Notes under the pieces: generated by a model
Told to the model about the DNA's origin: nothing
Seen by the model: the letters and a program-made list of their open reading frames with translations, nothing else
The model's database searches: none
Program-made: the position numbers and the translations under genes
In this document: positions 40,401 through 49,400 of the stretch, piece by piece
Position numbering within the stretch: position 1 is the first letter of the stretch
Layout: every line of letters begins with the position of its first letter
DNA from: Glossina fuscipes
Lineage: Eukaryota > Arthropoda > Insecta > Diptera > Glossinidae
NCBI RefSeq assembly: GCF_014805625.2
Contig: NW_023998456.1
Location: forward strand, 804,061 to 868,060
DNA length: 64,000 bases
Direction: 5' to 3'

Positions 40401-43400
40401 ATCTTTTGAAGCTCAACATCGTTTTTCCCGTTATTAGGTCCTCTATACGGCATTAAACCGCATTAAAGACGTGTTGATTATAACAGACAATAAATTTGTC
40501 ATTCAATATGTCAATCAAGCAGCTGCACATTTACTTGGTGTGCTTCAGGTAAGTTAAAAATGTATGAATTTTTTTAACACGAGATCTACCAGCGTCTTGT
40601 ATATACTTATTGCTACGAAAACGGATCATTTTGGTCACACTTTTTTGTCGAATTGCTACAGTCGCAAAAATAAAGATAGAAAATCAAAATTTTCCAGGAT
40701 TATTCCTTAACCAATTAAGACTATAAGTTAGAACAAGTATCGTGATCTGGCTATAAACACATCAAGAATATAGGAGAAATTGAATAAGCCTTGAAAAAAG
40801 AGTTTTAGTCTTTAACTTTTCATCCCATGAAGAAAAAATTCCCCCTTAGTTATTGTCAATGTGCAATAAACATTATCCTGAACTTTTCCAAAAATTAAAA
40901 AACGAAAGAGTCACGAATCTTGAATACATCTCTCTCGGAAGAGTTTTCTGTTTACTTTCGCAACCATCTACACGCCGGTTAGAAGGCTTTTCATTACCAT
41001 ATTTTAGACCAACTTTTTTTTCCTATTAGATTATTGATGAACACTTTTTCAGTTTCGATGATGGTGCACGCATCACTTCTTTTCGAAAGTGAGAAACTCA
41101 ATTCATTTTTATAGAATGTGTTTATCAAAATTTCAACGTTCTGTGAGCGCTGACGATGATCCAACTCGCACGTTGACTAACTTCTCAAATATCTTAAGCG
41201 ATTTTTGATATGTATTTCCAAATTACGAAATTTATTCGATAATTTTCGCAGAAGTATATCAAAGGTCAAGCAGAAACACTGTTCAGCGTAAGGCATTATA
41301 TGAGAAGTGCTCGATAAAGTGATCTGAGTCAAACCATTTTCAAGGGCATTTGTGCTTGGGCCAAGACACGTCAGGGTACCGAATTTCATCGAAATGTCTT
41401 AAAAATTATGACCTGTATGTGGATTGAACACAAGATAACAAAATAGAGAGACGAACAGACATGCCTAGACATCTTAGAATCATTTTTTAAATCGTAAAAG
41501 TAGATCTTAATTCTTTGGGATGCGTACATCCGTACAAACTTAGTAGCCCTTTGTAGCACCAATAATGTAGAATATAAAAAATGAAGATCTCTGGGGAAAT
41601 GACAGGAGGCTAGTACCATACGACACGGTTAGTATAAGGTTTTTAAATAATTTTCATTTAATTTTTTAGAAAGAACCAACAAAGAAACATTTATCCGAAT
41701 ATTTTGTTTCGGACCTCACACAGTGGATCAATGCACTAAAACCCAAAGATTTGACGGGCGACAAGCCTTTAGATTTCGCAGGCACTGTTTTAATAAAAGG
41801 AAAAACTTTAGAGAGCACATCATTTCCGGTACGTGCTAGACAGCTCGCTTGCTATGGAAGGTAAGTATGAGATGTTATTATTAAATAATATTAAAATGCT
41901 TTACAATTATCATAGTTTACATCTATTAACGTTAATCTAAATATAGACTACAATATGTTGCATTATCAATCAAATATTTACGTAATTGGAAGTGTTTACG
42001 AAATTCAGTTCAGCTTTCACATTAAGCTCTTTTTCAACTGCTTTTCTGCTTTCCGTTTAAAATACAAAATTAGGCAACGAGATCACACTTCTACGAGGTT
42101 TGCTTCAATATTACATCTCAAGGTTTCATCACTGGGTACCCCGATTGTTACGGTGTGACTAAGAATATTGGAGAGTACAACTCTGCGCCTCTGCCGTAAG
42201 CCTTTCACCCTTTCGCCCACAGATTACAGATGGTGATCAGAAGACGTCGAATTTGGTGGATGTTGCGGAGGTTTCGTTTTCCTGCTTAAGCGGCCATCTA
42301 TTTGAATGCGGGACCCTTTAACAACAATTTGTCTGGTTACAAACTTTTATTTACTACTTTCGCAGGACTTAACATGAAAGTCGCGCTATAGGTTAGTGCT
42401 CATGGACCTCTTTTCAGAATCTATAGCTTTTCCTATCATTTATAAATATAAAATCATCTATAGAAATTGTAAGGATGATGGGGAAGATGACATGACATAA
42501 ACTGGTGGTGGATATTTAGTAGATTTGGCCTACCGCGAAGACAACTTCTTTCTTGGTTAATGACTTTTATATTAACCCTAATTAGGCTCCGGCAACTCTG
42601 GATGTGGATAACCCGTTCTTTTTGTACATAGCCTCGTATACAGGTTTACCCATTAAATCAACAACTACACGCTTCACTCGTTCTGTAAAAACCAAAATTT
42701 TATCGCTTGTTGCAAAGATATTCCTTTATTCATATAATGTTGTCCTGAGTCTAGCTTATCTCCAATGTTAGAATTCGAAGTTTCTACGCTGTTCTGACAA
42801 AAAACGTTGTAGCCCAAGAGTAATAGTAGTAACATTTATCTTCGTCTTTAATCGCGATATCAATAGATTTAAGCATTTCTATTTGCCCCATATTTCCTCG
42901 TGTACATTGCTAAAGCAATACATATTTCCGCAGTGTTTAATGTGCGTGCCTACAGTGAAAGGCCTAATGTCAGAGCGCCCCACACATTTGATAATCGCCG
43001 AGGACTATTTACCGTCTCATTGTTTAATGGCCCCTCGAAACATTGGGGTAACCACAGCCACCACTGTACTCCCCGAAAAGGCCCCGTATCCAGCAGTCAG
43101 CCAAGAAGGCATTTATCCCGGTAGTCTGATGGGAAGTGGACTCTCATATCAGGAGGAACCCTACTTAGGGGCAATCAAATCATCGTGGAAACCCACAATT
43201 TCATGGTTTATCGTTTTTTGAGCTTACGTGGCTCTACACAGCTTTGGGTGTTATTTTACTGTACGCAGCCGGAGTCGCTGCGTTTGGACAATTAGCACAC
43301 CCCCGAAGGCCAATAATCATATGAGACGCTTTAAACAGAGTTTAAAACATTTAAGAAATAAATACTAAAATATCGAATAACAAACGCCATCAAACGAACA

Positions 43401-46400
43401 CCATGGCCTGGGGTTCGTAAGTCCCGTCTTTCAAGCCCGAAAAACGTTTCCATTGAAAGACCGAACATTTCGTAACAATTTCATAGTTCTAACCATCGTA
43501 AACGAAAAACAAAAAGAAAAAATTATTGAATAATAATAATAATGTGATATTCAGATATAATAAGAAAGAAAGAAATAACTATTTTATGTACCATTCATTC
43601 CATCCATGTTTCATTTTTCTTCGCTAATCAATTAGAATCACAACACACCTTATATTTAATGTTGACGTGCCCGTTATAAGTCAAGGGGACTCGTCAATTG
43701 CTTCATCACATACGAGAGATTTTAGAGGTTCTTTTGCCGCTGCGCGACGTTCCAGTGACTTAAAAGGTATACCAACAGAAAGCCGCCGTGCCAGTGCGGC
43801 GAAATTGGCAGCAATGCCTCTGGAAGCTCCTATTACAAAAGTAAGTTTACAAGCATGATGTAAATATCATCGCACAGAATAAGTCATACATTTCAACTGT
43901 AATGTGAAACTTACTTAGATTTAACTTTAATTGAACATCAAAATTTTTAAAAATTTTCTTATTCATCTGAGAAACGGATTACGATAGAAGTAATTTCTAC
44001 AATTCTGTGACATTCGAATCAAAATCGAACATGTTTCAAATTTATGTAATGAAATAACGCGTTGCGTTCTCTGCACTACATGAAGAAAAGGTACATGGAA
44101 AATATGTCGAGAACTACACGATTGATCTTATTACTCTACGAGCATTTGTAAAAGTGTAGCTTCTTCGTATACAAGTACTATCTTTAAACTTCTCTGAAAG
44201 ATATCAGTCTGTGAATAAATCGAGCCCTGCTGAATTATGGCAACTTGTGCACAAAAGTGGACAGACCAGGTGAACCGTCAACGACGGACAGTAAGACCGA
44301 ATATCCTTTGCAAGCATATTCAGGGGGACTAGTTGGAATGCTGTCTGGTGAGCTGTTCAAATTCAACGAAGTCATAACTGAGGGAAACGAGCACTAACAA
44401 CTAATGCAAGTAATTAATGGGCGTTAATGGGCGGACGACCTGAATAAGCGAAAAGGCGTCATAGGCTTATTTTTCAGTTTGACTGAATATTGGTATTGAT
44501 GAACTCTACATCCAGCGTTAGCAGGACTGAAGTAGAATAAGTTACCTCTTTCGCTAGAATTATCAAGCATTCCCCTTTCTGTTTAAGACTTGCCTATCCG
44601 TCTCTATGTCCTGTTTTCTTGTGTTGAACTTACATACCATAATTTTTGATATATCTTGATGCAATTTAGTACACTGTCGTGTTTGGACCGAAGGACGAAT
44701 ACTATTGAAAATAGTTTGGACCGGACCGATATCCATAGAACGCGTTATTTTGAAAAGTCGATATATGGATAACAGTAGAATGATATAGCGTATTCAATGG
44801 TCGACCGTGCCCCACTATAGCCCAAGTTAAATTTGCCTACATATTTGGGCTTTGAGTTTTTCTTCATATTTTTCGCTTAGTCCCCGCAACAGTACACACG
44901 TATATATCGTTTGAAATATCGATTGTCTATATTCATAATTTGCCCCAATTCTCGATGAAGGTGTATGCTTTTTAGCCAAAGAACAATTTTAGGGATCTAA
45001 TCAATTACTTAATGTCTCTCAACAAACTAAGGCGCTAATTAGTCAATTACTTATGTATAAATTGGAATAAATAATGAACGGAGATAGAATTTCCCATCTG
45101 AGCAATCGAATTCTTTACCGACTTCAGATGAAGAAAGCCAATCAGCACTGAAATGAAAAATCATGCGAAGTTATGAGCTTTCAATCTGCTCATTGTACAA
45201 GTCTCAAGTACAGTTTACGTTGCCCCGAAAATGAAATACGGAACTAATTCATTCGAATCATCGTTAATCATTCTTTTTAGATGTTTAAAAATAATTTTGT
45301 TGAAACGAATATGTTCCATAATCCTATTGTTTGCAATTCATTTCAAATTTTGCTTCGCTACATACACTTATATTCTTCTTATTCTCTAAATAATTATTAT
45401 ATTTTACTTCATTTTTCTTTGCATATAATTTTTGATACGTTTTACTGATTGTTTCACAACTCTCTGGCTGTAAAAATGTAAATCATAATGTGGGCTTGAC
45501 ATTAAAATGTGTTCTCCTGATAGATAATAAATTTGCTCTCGCAACTGCATGAGAACTGTTCAACGGATGAGGCTCATTTAATTGATAGAGTTCTTGACTT
45601 TTTGAAATACGAATCATTGTATAGTCCTCAGATGAAAGATATTCAAATGGAGGATCCAATTGCCACCGAACTCATTGGGGCTCTGATCACGGTATATACA
45701 TTACATTAAAGCAATTATTAGATTGTTGTGTATCTTTACCGCTTGTAATTTTTTAAGTTCAGGGTTCTAACGTCCATTCATCACGTCGCAGCTCAAATGA
45801 TTCTACCATACGAACAGCAGTAACCCGCCCCACAGCTTCCCTGATATCCACAATGAAGGTACGTGCAGATAACAATTTCGATTTTCTTTTTTTTTTTTTT
45901 TTTGCTAATTCTATCTATTACTAACGATTAGGCAGCACCCCTTATAATGGATTCACTAAAGGAGTCGCTATCTTGGGAGTTTGACATTTTTCGCTTTGAA
46001 AAGATCACTGAGAAACGACCCCTGCTGTACCTAGGGATGGAAATCTTCGATAAATTCAAAGTTTTCACCTCAATGCGTATGGATCAGACAGTTTTCAAAA
46101 ATTGGTTTCTCGCTGTGGAAAGCAGATATCATGCTCAAAATGCTTATCACAATAGTACACATGCGGCCGATGTCTTACAGGTACATAAATAGATAGTGAT
46201 GTCGTGATTTTACCTCCGTAATCAGATGCAATTATAATTATCATTATAGGCGATCGGGGTCTTTCTATCTCATTTCTCTAAAAAAGAAATGAGCATGGAT
46301 TGCTTGGAGGAATCTTCAGCCCTAATTGCCGCCGTTGTCCATGATATTGATCATCCGGGACGATCTTCCGCTTATCTATGCAATTCAAACAATCCTTTGG

Positions 46401-49400
46401 CTATATTATATAATGACGTTACTGTATTAGAAAACCATCATGCGGCGTACTTTTTCAAATTAACTTTATGTAATAAAAATTTGTAATTATTCTGGTAGAA
46501 GGAGAAATTTAATGTCATTTTTGTGAATCTTTGTGCAGGTGACGACAGTGTGAATATTTTTAAAAATCTAGAGCCGGACATATATAAATCAATGCGCAAC
46601 ATAATCATTGATATGATACTAGCAACAGAAATGACCCGGCACTTTGAGCATTTGGCAAAGTTTGTAAGCGTTTTTGGAGGAGAAATGAACTGTAATAAAG
46701 AAGTAAGTAAAATAAAATGTATATCTTTCTCAGAGTAAAACACAGGGATTAAGGAAAAAAATGCTTTTTTTTTTTTTTACAAAATTCCGCTTTATTCATC
46801 AATATAGCCTATCACAAGAAGTGGCGGAATCAAGCCAAAGCTTCTTTACTTAACATGTGTAGAACGATTAGCCCGACATTCAATCAATATACTATTCAGT
46901 TTCAGTAATGGGCTCATAATTTAATCCAAAACTGTCTTGCCTGGATTAATATTGGACGCCAGATCGGTAGACCGGCACACATGTGTCAAGTCATGCAATT
47001 TTATCTTTGTAACAATCGACCGGTGGCACCGTAATATATATACCCTTCGAGATACTCTTTCGAAGAGCAGCTTTCTTATACCCAGAATTTTGTGTTGTTT
47101 TGTGCCTTCCTTATGACATCAGCTATCTCTTGCAAGTTTCCGGTTATCAAAAATAATTTTTTTGGAATTCTCTTTATATTTTCTGTTCTTTTGTGTTCAT
47201 TGTGTTTTGCTTCATCTTTATCCAGACAAAACTTGCTTTCAACTTGGACCAGAGTGTTGTGAAGAAGAAGAGTTACCACAACATTTTTCAATTCTACTCT
47301 AACTTTGAAAGATGACAATATTTCTCAGTACAATGCGAAATTTGATTGACAGACGAAATTTGGATATTTCCACTGTTTTCAAAATAGCAAAAGTGTTGTC
47401 AATGAAACTATTGTAACTCGAAATGGCCAACGTGTTATAAGTTGAGTAAATATTCTTTCGGTCGATTTGTGCCCATCAAGTACCGACACAGATTGAAGAG
47501 CATACCATTCTGATGAAAAATCTTTGCTCGTAGCATGATGGGAACAATAGCAACCCATTCCTAGGGCATGGTTTTCGTAGTGCGAAGGCCATGTTTTCGA
47601 TATTTTACAACTATCTTACTACAGGAAGAACGTTGCCCGGACTATGCCTTTAAGTATCCACTCTACAGGATAAAGATTTTCGGAATATGCTTAGATATGC
47701 CATAAATAGACCATGTGCTCTTCTTCAACCCACATACTAAACGGTTATAAATTAACAGCTCAAAAATTATCAAAAACATCTTGGCTTGGACTTTCTTCTC
47801 ATGTTTGCTACGAAGTGTAAAAAAATAATTAGAAGAAATAAGTTCGATGGACTGAACTGTATCTGCAAACAATTGCACGAACTAGAAAGCATATGCTGTC
47901 TTATTTAAATATGATTTTTTAATTGGCGAATGCAAAAGACAATTATATAATTTAATCTGGCAAGAACGACAAAAAGAAACTTTGATCGGAGTGTAGTCTT
48001 CTAGAGAGAGCTTGGCGGCGGCGTGACAGCGATTTTAACAAGCGGACAGCTAAAAGGCATGCTCAAAATAATGCGGCTTTTGAAACTGAACGAACAACAG
48101 TTTTTATATTATTTTAATTTTCAATACTCACCCTCGCAGGCAGCAGAAGAAACCAGCAAACTAAAGTCAGAGAATGCGCTAAACATGTTTAGTTATTTAA
48201 GCCTTGCAAACTTGTGAATCATAAACGACGAAGCGACATCTGAAAAAAAGCGACCACAAATTTGCCTTCTGTTTTGCCTTACGTTTTCTTACGTTCCACG
48301 TGTGCTTACTTCCTGCTAAAAGAAGTTTCTTCTATCGTTGTTGTTAATCAAAAATATTAAAAGTGAGGTTATGCAGGAAGAATTTCTTTTCGGACAAGCG
48401 CAGTGGATGTGCTTTGGAAATCTCTGTCTTAAATGCTTTCTAATCGACCTCTCCCTGAATTACAAGCTTTACACAAATTTTATAGTATACTCTTCCGTAA
48501 ATACAAAAACAGGATAGGCTTACTGCTGTCGATAGCGAGTACTCTCGACGACTGTCGACAAGTGTAAATTTGCAAGTATCGATAAAATAAGACTTTTTCT
48601 TCCTCCCGAACGAAAAATCTTTCGATCGTAAAATTGCTATCGAATCTATCAAGTTAAGGTCGAATTTACTTGATATCCTCAGCTATAAACCAGCCCCTGA
48701 TTAATTCAGTTCACTCCAGAAAATATTCCCAATCTATTTAAGTTAGATTAGACCTTGTTATGTCCCATGTGTGTACAATCGTGAATTGTATAGCGAGCTA
48801 TTTCGTTTCCCAGTTCTCAAAAATGTGGTCGAAATCGAGTAGATTTTACAATGTTTTACGATCCTTCCCCACTACATAGGTTATCAAAATGTTTTTGAGC
48901 ACTCGTAACTGCAAATTTAGCGACGCCTACGAAGATGATGATAGGCAAATGGTCATTCCTTTTGCCTAGCGGTGTCTTGATTTTCAAATGGAATAACAAA
49001 ATAAAAAGAATTCTTATTTTCGCAGATAGCAGCGATAGAGGAAGACAGCGCTCTGCTTATGCGTCGCATGCTTATCAAAGTGGCGGATGTAAGTAATCCG
49101 TCGAGACCTTATCTATTCTGCGTGGAATGGGCGCAGCGTATCGCCGAAGAGTATTTTCAGCAAACCGAAGAAGAGAAAACTCAAAACATGCCAATTGTAA
49201 TGCCAATGTTCGACCGCTGCACATGCAGTATACCGAAAAGTCAAATTGGCTTTATTGAATATATCGTCATGGACATGTTGCTCGCTTGGGATAGTATGTA
49301 AAATGGCAATTGAAAGCGAAAAATTAGTTTAGAAAGTTTTTGATTTAATTTTGCAGACTTCATCGATATGCCTGAACTGATTACGTATACGCGGAACAAT

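Noticed and set aside
42883..43221. 112-codon frame as an alternative Pde8 exon
   Set aside because: No donor in phase with exon 12, and a stop follows directly; the sequence looks like an old repeat.
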